Source: Shimia sp. R9_2 | GTDB lineage: Bacteria; Pseudomonadota; Alphaproteobacteria; Rhodobacterales; Rhodobacteraceae | Direction of reading: 5' to 3' | DNA: 64,000 nucleotides | NCBI RefSeq assembly: GCF_017743735.1 | Contig: NZ_JAGHRO010000005.1 | Span: 186,001 to 250,000, forward strand | Shown here: in pieces, positions 45,158 to 54,169 of the stretch | How the letters are laid out: each line of letters opens with the position of its first letter | Position numbering within the stretch: the first letter of the stretch is position 1 | The notes under the pieces: generated by a model | Database searches by the model: none | Seen by the model: the letters and a program-made list of their open reading frames with translations, nothing else | Told to the model about the DNA's origin: nothing | Made by a program: the position numbers and the translations under genes

Positions 45158-45925
45158 TCAGGTAAATGGGGCATCCGGATAGGTGACCCCAGCCAAATAG
45201 AGACCTTGTGGCGGACACACCGGGCCGCAGGCGGCGCGGTCGCGGGCCTCAAGCGCGGCCGTCACATCATCCGGCGTCCAAGCGCCTGCGCCGACGCGCT
45301 CCAGCGTGCCGACAAAGCTGCGCACCTGATTGTGCAGGAAGGAACGCGCGCGCACGTGAAAATGGATTTCCGGCCCGCCGATGGTCTCCACGCGCTCCAC
45401 GCGCAGCTCATCCAGCGTTTTCTGCGGGCTGGCGGCCTGACAGATGGAGCTGCGGAAGGTGGTGAAATCATGGTTGCCAAGCAGGCGGTCTGCGCCTGCC
45501 TGCATGGCGGTGACGTCGAGATCGTGTTTGACCTGCCAGACCAGCCCTGCCTCATGCGTGGCCGGGGCGCGGCGCATGAGGATGCGGAAGAGATAGCGCC
45601 GTTCGGTGGCGGAAAACCGGGCGTGCCAGTCGTCATCCACCTTTGCAGCTTTGACGATGGCTACCGGATCTGGCTTGAGCTGAAAGTTCAGCGCCTCAGA
45701 CAGGCGGAAGGGATCCCAGTCTTTTTCCATGTCACAATGGGCGACCTGTGCCAGACCATGCACCCCCGCATCGGTGCGGCCTGCAGCGGCAATGGTGTGT
45801 TCGCGCGGCTCAAGCTTGGCCAGCGCGGCCTCAATGGCCCCCTGAACCGAGGGCTGATCGGCCTGGCGCTGCCAGCCTGCGAAAGGGGCGCCGTGGTATT
45901 CGACTTGGAGAGCATATCTGGGCAT
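45158..45925 (-). CDS. truA: tRNA pseudouridine(38-40) synthase
   Basis: Forms pseudouridine at positions 38-40 of the tRNA anticodon stem. The 255-residue protein begins [12 protein letters not shown] and has the catalytic Asp in [11 protein letters not shown] (about 50-60) and the [14 protein letters not shown] region typical of TruA. ATG 45925 is the standard start; the frame extends to 46033 with no support. Divergent from ycjX, 107 nt apart. Confidence 0.97.
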   Translation of the reverse strand: MPRYALQVEYHGAPFAGWQRQADQPSVQGAIEAALAKLEPREHTIAAAGRTDAGVHGLAQVAHCDMEKDWDPFRLSEALNFQLKPDPVAIVKAAKVDDDWHARFSATERRYLFRILMRRAPATHEAGLVWQVKHDLDVTAMQAGADRLLGNHDFTTFRSSICQAASPQKTLDELRVERVETIGGPEIHFHVRARSFLHNQVRSFVGTLERVGAGAWTPDDVTAALEARDRAACGPVCPPQGLYLAGVTYPDAPFT

Positions 45926-46032
45926 GGGCGTCCGGTTACCGCACTTGGGGGGAAATTTGAAGCCATTCTCACCACTGGAAATACAGGGGGCCGCCGCATA
46001 GGTTGAGGCAAACAGGCAGAGGGCCCAAGCCA

Positions 46033-47445
46033 TTGGTCATAAGCACAATAACAGATGGGATCGCGCGCCAGGTTGAGGCGGTGGCCGACGGGGTCAGCGG
46101 TGTGTTTGAGCCGGTGGTGCGGCTGGGGGTGACCGGGCTTGCGCGCTCTGGCAAGACGGTGTTCATCACCTCGCTGGTGGCCAATCTGCTGGATCGCGGG
46201 CGTATGCCACAGCTGGCTGCCGCCGCAGAAGGGCGCATTGAGGCGGCGTTTTTGCAGCCCCAGCCCGATCAGCTGGTGCCAAGGTTTGATTATGAGCGTC
46301 ATCTGGCGATGATGACGGGGGCCGCGCCCCAATGGCCGGAAAGCACCCGGGCGATCAGCGAATTGCGGGTGTCCTTGCGGGTCCGGCCCAATGGCCTTCT
46401 GGCTGGGTTGCAGGGCGCGCGGACAGTGCATCTGGATATTGTGGATTATCCGGGCGAATGGCTGCTGGATCTGGGGCTGATGGAGAAGAGCTTCGCGCAG
46501 TGGAGCGCAGAGGTTCTGGAGCGGATCGCAGAGCGGGATGAAGCGGCCGAATTTCTCGGTCTGATGCGCGCGATGAACGGCGCTGATGATCTGGATGAAC
46601 CCAAGGCGCAGGATCTGGCGGCGGCTTTTGCGGAATATCTGCAGGCGGCGCGCGCGGGCGGCTATTCCGATTGCACCCCGGGGCGATTCTTGCTGCCCGG
46701 TGATCTGGCGGGATCGCCGGTGTTGACCTTTGCGCCGCTAGCGCCCGTGCAAAACGCGGCCAAGAGCAGCCTGTGGCGGGCGTTTGAGAAACGCTTTGAG
46801 GCCTATAAGGCGCAAGTGGTGAAGCCGTTTTTCCGCGATCATTTTGCTCGCATCGACCGGCAGGTGGTGCTGGTGGATGCGCTGGGGGCGATCCATGCGG
46901 GGCCGCGCGCTCTGGAGGATCTGCGCGGCGGGCTGGCGGACACGCTCACCGCATTTCGCCCCGGACGCACGGCCTGGCTCACGCGGCTGCTGGGGGGACG
47001 GCGGGTGGAGAAGATCCTCTTTGCCGCTACCAAGGCGGATCATCTGCATCACAGCCAGCATCCGCAGTTGACCACGATTATGCAGGCGTTGACGCGGGAG
47101 GCGGCGGATCGGGCGCAATTTGCGGGGGCAGAGACCGAGGCGCTTTCGCTGGCTTCCTTGCGCGCGACGGTGGAGGAAACCGTGAGCCATGACGGCGCGG
47201 CGCTTGATTGTGTGCGCGGGCGGTTGCTGGCGGACGGGCGGCAGGCGGCGTTTTATCCCGGCCAGTTGCCGGAGGATCCCAATGTGTTGCTGAATGCGGC
47301 CAAGGTGGGCGCGGACGGTTGGTTGGATCAGGATTATCAGATCATGCGCTTTGCGCCTGCGGCCAACACCCTACGCCCCGGCGAAGGCCCGCCCCATATC
47401 CGGCTCGACCGCGCGGCGCAGTTTTTATTGGGAGATGTGTTGTGA
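46033..47445 (+). CDS. ycjX: YcjX family (DUF463) P-loop GTPase-like protein
   Basis: A 470-residue protein of the YcjX/DUF463 family, a heat- or stress-linked P-loop protein of unknown mechanism. The P-loop is [10 protein letters not shown] (about 33-42), followed by [13 protein letters not shown] and a C-terminal domain with [10 protein letters not shown]. There is no in-frame ATG near the start; TTG 46033, with AGAGGG upstream, gives a length near E. coli YcjX, while TTG 46003 is possible. Its last bases overlap the GNAT gene (GTGA). Confidence 0.88.
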   Translation: MVISTITDGIARQVEAVADGVSGVFEPVVRLGVTGLARSGKTVFITSLVANLLDRGRMPQLAAAAEGRIEAAFLQPQPDQLVPRFDYERHLAMMTGAAPQWPESTRAISELRVSLRVRPNGLLAGLQGARTVHLDIVDYPGEWLLDLGLMEKSFAQWSAEVLERIAERDEAAEFLGLMRAMNGADDLDEPKAQDLAAAFAEYLQAARAGGYSDCTPGRFLLPGDLAGSPVLTFAPLAPVQNAAKSSLWRAFEKRFEAYKAQVVKPFFRDHFARIDRQVVLVDALGAIHAGPRALEDLRGGLADTLTAFRPGRTAWLTRLLGGRRVEKILFAATKADHLHHSQHPQLTTIMQALTREAADRAQFAGAETEALSLASLRATVEETVSHDGAALDCVRGRLLADGRQAAFYPGQLPEDPNVLLNAAKVGADGWLDQDYQIMRFAPAANTLRPGEGPPHIRLDRAAQFLLGDVL

Positions 47446-47897
47446 CGGCGGTCCTGCGCCGTGCGCAAGCATCGGATGGGCCTGTGATGGGCGCGATCCT
47501 GCAAGGCTGGATCGAAGACGCGCCGTGGATGCCGGTGCTGCACAGCTTGGCCGATACCCAAGCGTTCTGCGCGCATTTGATTGCGGCAGAAGAGTGCTGG
47601 GTGGCTGAGGCGGATGGGCAGGTTCAGGGGTTTCTGGCCAGCAAAGACGGCTGGATTTCGGCACTTTATCTGCGACCCGAAGCGCGGGGGCGCGGGCTGG
47701 GAGCCGCGTTGTTGGCGCATGCGCAAGAGGAAGCGGCAGAGCTGCAGCTGTGGTGTTTTCAGGACAATCACGCGGCGCAGAGGTTTTATGAGGCCGCTGG
47801 GTTTCGTGCGGAAGAGCGCACGGATGGCGCGGGCAATGCGGAGCGGTTGCCGGACATCCGGTATGTCTGGCGGCAAGAGCGGAGAGAGATGTCATGA
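47442..47897 (+). CDS. GNAT family N-acetyltransferase inserted between ycjX and ycjF
   Basis: A 151-residue acetyltransferase. The acetyl-CoA loop is LYLRPEARGRGLGAALL (about 71-87), and FQDNHAAQRFYEAAGFRAEE (about 106-125) is the typical C-terminal GNAT motif. The GTG start overlaps the ycjX stop and its stop overlaps the ycjF-type start (ATGA), so the three genes are translationally coupled. In E. coli ycjX and ycjF are adjacent. Substrate unknown; a protein or polyamine target linked to YcjX/YcjF is a speculation from position. Confidence 0.88.
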   Translation: MTAVLRRAQASDGPVMGAILQGWIEDAPWMPVLHSLADTQAFCAHLIAAEECWVAEADGQVQGFLASKDGWISALYLRPEARGRGLGAALLAHAQEEAAELQLWCFQDNHAAQRFYEAAGFRAEERTDGAGNAERLPDIRYVWRQERREMS

Positions 47898-48889
47898 GCA
47901 AAGGCCCGGTTTTGATTGAGCTGGAAGACAGCCCTGCGCCGAAGGTGGCGGAGGCGGCGCCGGTGCCGGATTTGATGGTGGAGACGCCAAGCGGGCAGGC
48001 GATGCAGGTGGCGGCCAAGCTGGGGGCGGGGAAGCCGTCGCGGTTGGCGCGACTGTTTTGGGCCTTGGTGGCGGCGTTTCTAGGGGCAGCACTTTCGGTG
48101 GCGGCTTGGGATTTTGTGACCGGTCTGGTGGTGCGGTTCCCGCTCCTGGGCTGGGCGGTCATGGTGATTGGGGCGGCGGCTTTGGTGGTGGCTGTGCTGA
48201 TTATCCTGAAAGAGCTGGCAGGTCTGGCGCGGCTGCGGCGGGTGGATGGGCTCAAGGCGCGGGTGGATGCGGCAGTGCAGGCGCATGATCTGACGCAGGC
48301 ACGGGGCGTTGTGGATGATTTGCTGCGGTTTTACCGCGGGCGGGAGGATCTGGCCTGGGGGCGGGATGGTCTGACCAAGCAGCGCGCAGAGGTGCTGGAC
48401 GCAGATGCGCTGATTGCTTTGGCGGAGGCGGAGCTCATGACGCCGCTGGATATGGCGGCGCAGCGCGAGGTGGAGGCGGCGGCGCGGCAGGTGGCGGCGG
48501 TGACGGCGCTGGTGCCGCTGGCCTTAGCGGATGTGGTTGCGGCGCTGACGTCCAATGTGCGCATGATCCGGCGGATTGCGGAGATCTATGGCGGGCGGTC
48601 TGGCACGTTGGGCAGCTGGCGGCTGTTTCGCGCGGTGATGACCCATCTGGTGGCCACCGGGGCCGTGGCTGCGGGCGAAGACCTGATTGGCACGGTTGCA
48701 GGCGGCGGCGCGTTGGCCAAGCTCAGTCGCCGGTTTGGCGAGGGCATCGTGAATGGCGCGCTGACCGCGCGGGTGGGCGTTGCGGCGATGGAGGTGTGTC
48801 GCCCGCTGCCCTTTGGCGCAGGGCGCAGACCTTCGGTGGCGGGGTTGGTGAAGCGGGCCTTGACCGGGTTGTTCAGTAAGGAGAGCTGA
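47894..48889 (+). CDS. ycjF: YcjF family inner membrane protein (TIGR01620/DUF697)
   Basis: A 331-residue membrane protein. After a polar N-terminus (1-50) come two helices (about 54-75 and 80-105), a soluble helical part rich in Ala/Arg, and the DUF697 region (about 210-300) with TSNVRMIRRIAEIYGGR. It is the usual partner of YcjX. The start overlaps the acetyltransferase by 4 nt. Function not established in any organism as far as I know; stress association comes from the phage-shock regulon in enterobacteria. Confidence 0.88.
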   Translation: MSKGPVLIELEDSPAPKVAEAAPVPDLMVETPSGQAMQVAAKLGAGKPSRLARLFWALVAAFLGAALSVAAWDFVTGLVVRFPLLGWAVMVIGAAALVVAVLIILKELAGLARLRRVDGLKARVDAAVQAHDLTQARGVVDDLLRFYRGREDLAWGRDGLTKQRAEVLDADALIALAEAELMTPLDMAAQREVEAAARQVAAVTALVPLALADVVAALTSNVRMIRRIAEIYGGRSGTLGSWRLFRAVMTHLVATGAVAAGEDLIGTVAGGGALAKLSRRFGEGIVNGALTARVGVAAMEVCRPLPFGAGRRPSVAGLVKRALTGLFSKES

Positions 48890-48944
48890 GGCGGCAGCGT
48901 GTCATAACCGGCCGCTGCGCTTGTGGCGGCTTTGGGGAGCCTCC

Positions 48945-48972
48945 GGCGGGGATATTTAGGGCAAGAGGAAGC
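48945..48972. repeat. Second intergenic GGGGATATTT block
   Basis: GGCGGGGATATTTAGGGCAAG follows CTCC and lies 56 nt after the ycjF stop, between convergent genes. It shares the GGATATTT core and the downstream CAA/GAGGAAG-like tail with 32074-32097. Confidence 0.45.
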
Positions 48973-49005
48973 GGTGGTGCGGCCGTGCCCCAGCGGGGTG
49001 TGGGA

Positions 49006-49413
49006 TCAGCGCAGGATTGGGACGCCGCCGGGGCCTTTGATCTGTTCGACCACACCGGCGCGCAGGGAACGGCCGATTTTATGGGCCAGGGCAGACCAGG
49101 CGGCGGCTTGGTCCTCGGTGAGTTCACGCTTGAGCGTCATCTCAAAAAGCGCAAGCCAGGCGTCAAACATGCCGGGGCGCACATTGCCCGCCTCGCGGTG
49201 GACCTTCAGCGGGTTGCCATCATAGCTGCGCTCATAAAGGATCGCATTGGCCCAGAAATCAGCCACCTTGGCCTCATGGGCGGGCCAATCCTCCACATGC
49301 ACGGCAAAGACCGGCCCGAGACCCGGGTGTTGGCGCACCATTTCATAAAACGCGGCCACCACGCGGGAGATCTCTTCGCGTGTCACGTCAAATTTTGGGG
49401 GCAATGTGGCCAT
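49006..49413 (-). CDS. Group III truncated haemoglobin
   Basis: A 135-residue haem protein of the group III truncated globin type. The B-helix FYEMVRQHPGLGPVF, FWANAILYERSYDGNPLKVH (E to F region, ending at the proximal His, about 75) and FDAWLALFEMTL are characteristic. Group III globins are linked to nitric oxide or microaerobic stress, but role here is unproved. ATG 49413 gives the compact globin; the frame extends to 49572. A 31-bp inverted repeat lies 81 nt upstream of the start. Confidence 0.88.
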   Translation of the reverse strand: MATLPPKFDVTREEISRVVAAFYEMVRQHPGLGPVFAVHVEDWPAHEAKVADFWANAILYERSYDGNPLKVHREAGNVRPGMFDAWLALFEMTLKRELTEDQAAAWSALAHKIGRSLRAGVVEQIKGPGGVPILR

Positions 49414-49719
49414 GTTTGGTGTCCTTTTGGACGTGCCTACAGAGGCGCTGCCTTTCATACAAGCGCGCAGGGCGCTTTGTGGGTGTGACATATGTGTTTT
49501 ACTTGGGATTTGGAAGTGAAACACTCGGGTTTGGTTGTTGAGAGAATCTGTCAAGTAACTGAAAATAAACAAAAATAATCTTGAGGTTGCGGATTTTTAC
49601 GGATACCACTGGAGCACGAATTGATGCGGGACTCGTGGTGAGTCTCGATAGCCAGCAGAACAACCACAGCCAGCCCGTCGCCAGCCAGTTTGGGTTCTGA
49701 AAAGCAAAAGGAAAGACCG
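49414..49719. other. 306-nt divergent spacer between globin and Cys-rich protein genes
   Basis: No gene is visible. It holds the 31-bp dyad at 49494-49524, an AT-rich run (49556-49580, GAAAATAAACAAAAATAA) that could carry promoters, and the leader of the Cys-rich gene with repeated CCAGC motifs. Confidence 0.6.
49494..49524. promoter_or_regulatory. 31-bp inverted repeat, operator candidate for the globin gene
   Basis: GTGTTTTACTT (49494-49504) and AAGTGAAACAC (49514-49524) are inverted copies with 10 of 11 matches and a 9-nt spacer. It lies 81 nt upstream of the globin ATG and 196 nt upstream of the Cys-rich gene. Confidence 0.5.
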
Positions 49720-49917
49720 ATGACTGATAAAGCTTGCAACGTATGTGCGTTCTTTGACGGGGCTGCTGTTTCTGAAGCTGCGAAAGCCGATACCGCGGGT
49801 CTGTGCCGCTTCAACGCGCCGACCTTCCTCACCGAAGAGGAGATGAAAGGCGCGGCGCAATGGCCGGTTGTGCAGAGCAACGACTGGTGCGGCAGCTTTG
49901 AAGGTCAGGCGGCCTAA
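49720..49917 (+). CDS. Small four-cysteine protein
   Basis: A 65-residue protein starting MTDKACNVCAFFDG at ATG 49720 (AAAGGAAAGA upstream). Four cysteines are arranged CxxC (6, 9), then C in GLCRFNAP and C in NDWCGSF near the end, the pattern of a mononuclear iron or zinc knuckle seen in many unassigned small bacterial proteins. No partner is known. It is followed by a terminator and shares a divergent region with the haemoglobin gene. Confidence 0.75.
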   Translation: MTDKACNVCAFFDGAAVSEAAKADTAGLCRFNAPTFLTEEEMKGAAQWPVVQSNDWCGSFEGQAA

Positions 49918-50321
49918 GTCGTCGACCCTGTGTCTGACGGTTTTCTGATCAGACCAGCACGCCAGATGCGGCTCTTTTAGGTCCCCTCAGTTCACGCCAC
50001 GTAGCCAGCTTTTGCCAGCCACGCCGCCAGACCAACCCGGACCCAGCCTGATCCAGCCAGCCCGTTTGACAGCATGTGAGGGAGTTGCGATTGCCGCAGC
50101 TCCCTTTCTTATATGGTCTTGGGCGTGCTGCGGGGGCGATCATTGCTTTACCCCATGGGCTGAGCCGCCTATAAGGCGCTCATGACGCAGATATTCGCAA
50201 TTATTATTCGAATTATCAGCCCGGCGCTCTGATCCAAGAACGAGCCGCCGGGACAAGGCGTATGGACTGCCGCGCCGCTCTACATCCTTCCAAATAAGAC
50301 CGCCTGAAAAGGACCGGACAC
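49918..50321. other. 404-nt spacer before ileS
   Basis: No gene is supported. It contains a terminator at 50079-50111, repeated CCAGC/CCAGAC motifs at 49953-50064, and an AT-rich stretch near 50190-50220 (TATTCGCAATTATTATTCG) that is the most promoter-like part of the ileS leader. Confidence 0.55.
50079..50111 (+). terminator. Terminator upstream of ileS
   Basis: AGGGAGTTGCG (50079-50089) pairs with CGCAGCTCCCT (50095-50105, one G-U) and is followed by TTCTT. It would end the transcript of the four-cysteine protein gene. Confidence 0.75.
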
Positions 50322-53243
50322 ATGTGTGCCGATACCGTCAAAGAGACCCCAGAGTACAAAGATACGCTGAACCTTCCGAAAACCGATTTCCCGATGCGCG
50401 CGGGGCTGCCCAAGCGTGAGCCTGCGTGGCTGGAGCGTTGGGAAAAGCTGGGTGTGTATGACCGCCTGCGCGAGAAAGAGGGGCGCACGCCCTTCACGCT
50501 GCATGACGGCCCGCCCTATGCGAATGGCCATTTGCACATCGGTCACGCGCTGAACAAGACCATCAAGGATATGATCGTGCGCTCCCATCAAATGATGGGC
50601 CATGATGCGCGCTATGTGCCGGGCTGGGACTGTCACGGTCTGCCGATCGAGTGGAAGATCGAGGAGCAGTATCGCAAGAAGGGCAAAGACAAAGACGCGG
50701 TGGATATTGTCGAGTTCCGTCAGGAATGCCGCAAGTTTGCCGAGGGCTGGATCGACATCCAGCGCGAGGAATTCAAACGTCTGGGCATCACCGGCAACTG
50801 GCCAAACCCTTACATCACCATGGATTATCACGCTGAGGCGGTGATTGCCGATGAGTTCATGAAGTTCCTCATGAACGGCACGCTTTATCAGGGCAGCAAG
50901 CCTGTGATGTGGTCTCCGGTTGAGAAAACCGCGCTGGCGGAAGCGGAAGTTGAGTATCACGACAAGGAAAGCTTCACGATCTGGGTGAAGTTCAAAGTGG
51001 CTGAGCCGGCTGATCACAAGCTGGCGGGCGCTTATGTGGTGATCTGGACCACCACGCCCTGGACGATCCCTTCCAACAAGGCGGTCGTGTTTGGCAAAGA
51101 CATTGCCTATGGCCTCTATGAGGTGACCGGCACGCCGGAAGAAAGCTGGGCCAAAGTGGGCGACCGTTTTGTGCTGGCCGACAATCTGGCCGGTGACGTG
51201 ATGACCCGTGCGCGTCTGGACGCCGATATGTGGAAACGCGTTGGCGATGTGCCGGTGAGCGATCTGGAAGGTGTGGGCCTGGCCCACCCGTTGCATGGCG
51301 CCGAGGGTGGCAACGGCGAATGGGATGATCTGCGTGATTTCCGCGCCGCTGAGTTTGTGACCGACACGGAAGGCACCGGCTTTGTGCATTGTGCGCCAAG
51401 CCACGGGATGGAGGAATTCGAGCTCTACCGTGATCTGGGCATGCTGGAGAGCGTTCTGACCTATAACGTCATGGATGATGGCGGGTTCCGCGCGGATCTG
51501 CCGTTCTTTGGCGGTAAATACATCCTGAACCGCAAAGGTGGTGAGGGGGATGCCAACAAAACCATCATCGACAAGCTGGTGGAAGTGGGCGGCCTGCTGG
51601 CGCGTGGCAAGATCAAGCACAGCTATCCACACAGCTGGCGCTCCAAGGCGCCGATCATCTATCGCAACACGCCGCAGTGGTTTGCGAGCGTGGATCGCAA
51701 GCTGGATGACGGCAAAGGCGAGATGGGCGACAGCATCCGCGAACGCGCTCTGCGCTCCATCGATGAGCTGGTGAAATGGACCCCGCAGAAGGGCCGCAAC
51801 CGTCTTTATTCCATGATCCAGGATCGCCCGGATTGGGTGCTGTCGCGTCAGCGCGCCTGGGGTGTGCCGCTCACCTGCTTTGTGAAGAAAGGTGCGCTGC
51901 CCACCGATGAGGGCTTCCTGCTGCGGGATCCTGAGGTCAACGCCCGCATCAAAGCGGCCTTTGAGGAAGAGGGCGCGGATTGCTGGTATGTGGAGGGCGC
52001 GAAAGAGCGCTTCCTTGGTGAAGGCTATAACGCGGATGAGTGGGAGCAGGTGTTTGACGTGCTCGACGTGTGGTTTGACTCAGGCTCCACCCACGCCTTT
52101 GTGCTGCGTGACCGTGAGGACGGCACCGAGGACGGGATCGCCGACGTTTACATGGAAGGCACCGACCAGCACCGTGGCTGGTTCCATAGCTCGCTGTTGC
52201 AGGCCTCGGCCACGCTGGGCCGGGCACCTTACCGAAATGTGGTGACCCACGGCTTTACGCTGGATGCCAAGGGCAACAAGATGTCCAAATCTCTGGGCAA
52301 CACCATTGTGCCTGAGAAAGTTGTGCAGCAGTACGGCGCGGATATCCTGCGCCTGTGGGTGGCACAGACCGACTACACCGCCGACCAGCGGATCGGGGAT
52401 GAGATCCTGAAAGGTGTGGCGGACAGCTATCGCCGTCTGCGCAACACCATGCGCTTTATGCTGGGCTCCCTCAGCGGGTTCACCGAGGCGGATCGTGTGG
52501 ATGTGGCGGATATGCCGGAGCTGGAGCGCTGGGTGCTGCATCGTCTGGCGGAGCTCGATCATCAGGTGCGCAAGGGCTATGCGGAATTCAACTTCCAAGG
52601 GGTTGTCTCTGCGGTCTTCAACTTTGCCACTGTGGAGCTGTCGGCCTTCTACTTCGATATCCGCAAGGATGCGCTTTATTGTGACGGGGACACACTGAAC
52701 CGTCGCGCGGCGCGCACGGTGCTGGATATCCTGTTCCACCGCCTGACCACATGGCTGGCGCCGGTGCTGGTGTTCACCATGGAAGAGGTCTGGCTGGAGC
52801 GCTTCCCGGGGGACGACAGCTCTGTGCATCTGATCGACTTCCCGGAAACGCCTGCGGATTGGCTCAATGAGCCGCTGGCCGCGAAATGGGCCAAGGTGCG
52901 CGAAGTGCGCCGTGTTGTCACTGCCGCGCTTGAGGTGCAGCGGACCGACAAGGTGATCGGTGCCTCGCTTGAGGCGGCTCCGGTTGTGCATGTGCGTGAT
53001 GCTGAGGTGGTTGAGGCGCTTAAGACGGTGAACTTTGCCGACGTCTGCATCACCTCCACCATCGACGTGAACAACGACCCAAGCCCGGCAGAGGCCTTCC
53101 GCCTGCCGGAAGTTGAGGGCGTTGGCGTGGTTTTTGAAAAGGCTGATGGCGAGAAATGTCAGCGCTGCTGGAAGATCCTGCCTGACGTTGGCAAGCACAG
53201 CCATGACGGTGTTTGTGGCCGTTGTAACGACGCGCTGGGCTGA
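50322..53243 (+). CDS. ileS: Isoleucyl-tRNA synthetase
   Basis: Charges tRNA-Ile. The 973-residue class I synthetase has the HIGH motif in GHLHIGHALN (about 68-77), the editing domain with TTTPWTIPSN (about 243-252), KMSKSLGN (about 651-658) and a C-terminal zinc finger (CQRCW and CGRCN). The start ATG is preceded by AAAAGGA. No T-box or leader peptide is visible. A terminator follows directly. Confidence 0.98.
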   Translation: MCADTVKETPEYKDTLNLPKTDFPMRAGLPKREPAWLERWEKLGVYDRLREKEGRTPFTLHDGPPYANGHLHIGHALNKTIKDMIVRSHQMMGHDARYVPGWDCHGLPIEWKIEEQYRKKGKDKDAVDIVEFRQECRKFAEGWIDIQREEFKRLGITGNWPNPYITMDYHAEAVIADEFMKFLMNGTLYQGSKPVMWSPVEKTALAEAEVEYHDKESFTIWVKFKVAEPADHKLAGAYVVIWTTTPWTIPSNKAVVFGKDIAYGLYEVTGTPEESWAKVGDRFVLADNLAGDVMTRARLDADMWKRVGDVPVSDLEGVGLAHPLHGAEGGNGEWDDLRDFRAAEFVTDTEGTGFVHCAPSHGMEEFELYRDLGMLESVLTYNVMDDGGFRADLPFFGGKYILNRKGGEGDANKTIIDKLVEVGGLLARGKIKHSYPHSWRSKAPIIYRNTPQWFASVDRKLDDGKGEMGDSIRERALRSIDELVKWTPQKGRNRLYSMIQDRPDWVLSRQRAWGVPLTCFVKKGALPTDEGFLLRDPEVNARIKAAFEEEGADCWYVEGAKERFLGEGYNADEWEQVFDVLDVWFDSGSTHAFVLRDREDGTEDGIADVYMEGTDQHRGWFHSSLLQASATLGRAPYRNVVTHGFTLDAKGNKMSKSLGNTIVPEKVVQQYGADILRLWVAQTDYTADQRIGDEILKGVADSYRRLRNTMRFMLGSLSGFTEADRVDVADMPELERWVLHRLAELDHQVRKGYAEFNFQGVVSAVFNFATVELSAFYFDIRKDALYCDGDTLNRRAARTVLDILFHRLTTWLAPVLVFTMEEVWLERFPGDDSSVHLIDFPETPADWLNEPLAAKWAKVREVRRVVTAALEVQRTDKVIGASLEAAPVVHVRDAEVVEALKTVNFADVCITSTIDVNNDPSPAEAFRLPEVEGVGVVFEKADGEKCQRCWKILPDVGKHSHDGVCGRCNDALG

Positions 53244-53267
53244 GGCTTTTGCCAAAGAGATTGAGGA

Positions 53268-53294
53268 GGGCGTCCGGTTTGGGCGCCCTTTTTT
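53268..53294 (+). terminator. Terminator after ileS
   Basis: GGGCGTCC (53268-53275) pairs with GGGCGCCC (53281-53288, one G-U) and is followed by TTTTTT, 25 nt past the stop codon. Confidence 0.85.
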
Positions 53295-53301
53295 GTTGAT
53301 C

Positions 53302-53466
53302 ATGGCCCGGAACAAGGCCGCAGGCCGCCGGGCCAGCGCACGACCGCCCGCATGGGCGTGCGCTTTGGCGAGGTGGGCTGAATACTGGGCGTTCGGATGT
53401 GTTTGGCTGGGATAAAACGCGCGCTTTCGGAGGTTTGAGCGCACACCCGCGGTCCTGCGCTGACCC
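53302..53466. repeat. Dispersed 165-bp intergenic element with 18-nt inverted repeats, copy B
   Basis: It starts ATGGCCCGGAACAAGG like copy A. GGGCCAGCGCACGACCGC (53330-53347) pairs with 53449-53466 at 16 of 18 positions. Length and order of the ends match the copy at 21529-21692, while the middle part has diverged. Confidence 0.75.
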
Positions 53467-53508
53467 CGCGGCCTTGATTCCGGGCGGGTGAGGCGGCATC
53501 GTGGCGCC

Positions 53509-53961
53509 ATGCTGCAAACCACCGTTGAAACCCCGACTGGCCTTATGACTTTGACCGAAGAGGACGGGGCCATCACCCGTGCGGAATGGGGGCAGGGGGG
53601 CGCGGACGACACGCCTTTGCTGCGAGAGGCGGCGGCGCAGTTGGTGGCTTATTTTGACGACCCAGAGCGGGGATTTGATCTGCCCTTGCGGGTGGAGGCG
53701 TCAGCGTTTCAGCAGAAGGTCTGTGACGCCATGCTGGCGATCCCACTGAGGGAAACGCGCACCTATGGGGATCTGGCCAAGGAGATTGGTGTGCCCGCGC
53801 AGGCGATCGGCCAGGGCTGTGGCGGAAATCCGATTCCGGTGATAATCCCCTGCCACCGCGTGCTGGGGGCCAATGGGCTTGGCGGGTTTTCAGGGCGCGG
53901 CGGTGTGGAAACTAAAGTCTGGCTGCTCAAACATGAGCGTGCGGGTGGGCTGTTGATTTGA
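53509..53961 (+). CDS. ogt: Methylated-DNA-protein-cysteine methyltransferase
   Basis: Suicide repair protein removing O6-alkyl groups from guanine. The 150-residue Ogt/MGMT protein has the acceptor Cys115 in IPCHRVLGANG and the DNA-binding helix YGDLAKEIGVPAQAIGQGCGGNP just before it; the Arg finger usually in this helix (A-R-A-V-G) is here AQAIGQ. ATG 53509 is used. It stands alone between an element and a repeat-bearing spacer. Confidence 0.92.
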   Translation: MLQTTVETPTGLMTLTEEDGAITRAEWGQGGADDTPLLREAAAQLVAYFDDPERGFDLPLRVEASAFQQKVCDAMLAIPLRETRTYGDLAKEIGVPAQAIGQGCGGNPIPVIIPCHRVLGANGLGGFSGRGGVETKVWLLKHERAGGLLI

Positions 53962-54029
53962 AGCATCGTACCCAAAATCTGAAACGCATGACCTTCACCA
54001 CCGTGCAGGAGGCGAAGCCGACCAGCCCC

Positions 54030-54123
54030 CGACCCTCCCCAAGGGAGGGGGCTTCACCCCTACCTAGGGTCAGGGGCTGGTCTGTGTGATCCGATACGGT
54101 TGTTGCAGATTTGTTGGGCGATG
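54030..54123. repeat. Dispersed intergenic repeat, copy 2
   Basis: CGACCCTCCCCAAGGGAGGG (54030-54049) and GTTGCAGATTTGTTGGGC (54102-54119, continuing GATG) are the modules also found at 19817-19907, the second one in opposite orientation; 21 of 22 bases of that module match. Confidence 0.5.
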
Positions 54124-54169
54124 ATCTAGAGCGGCTGTAACGCGGCGCAGAAGCCGGCTTAGAAACCGC

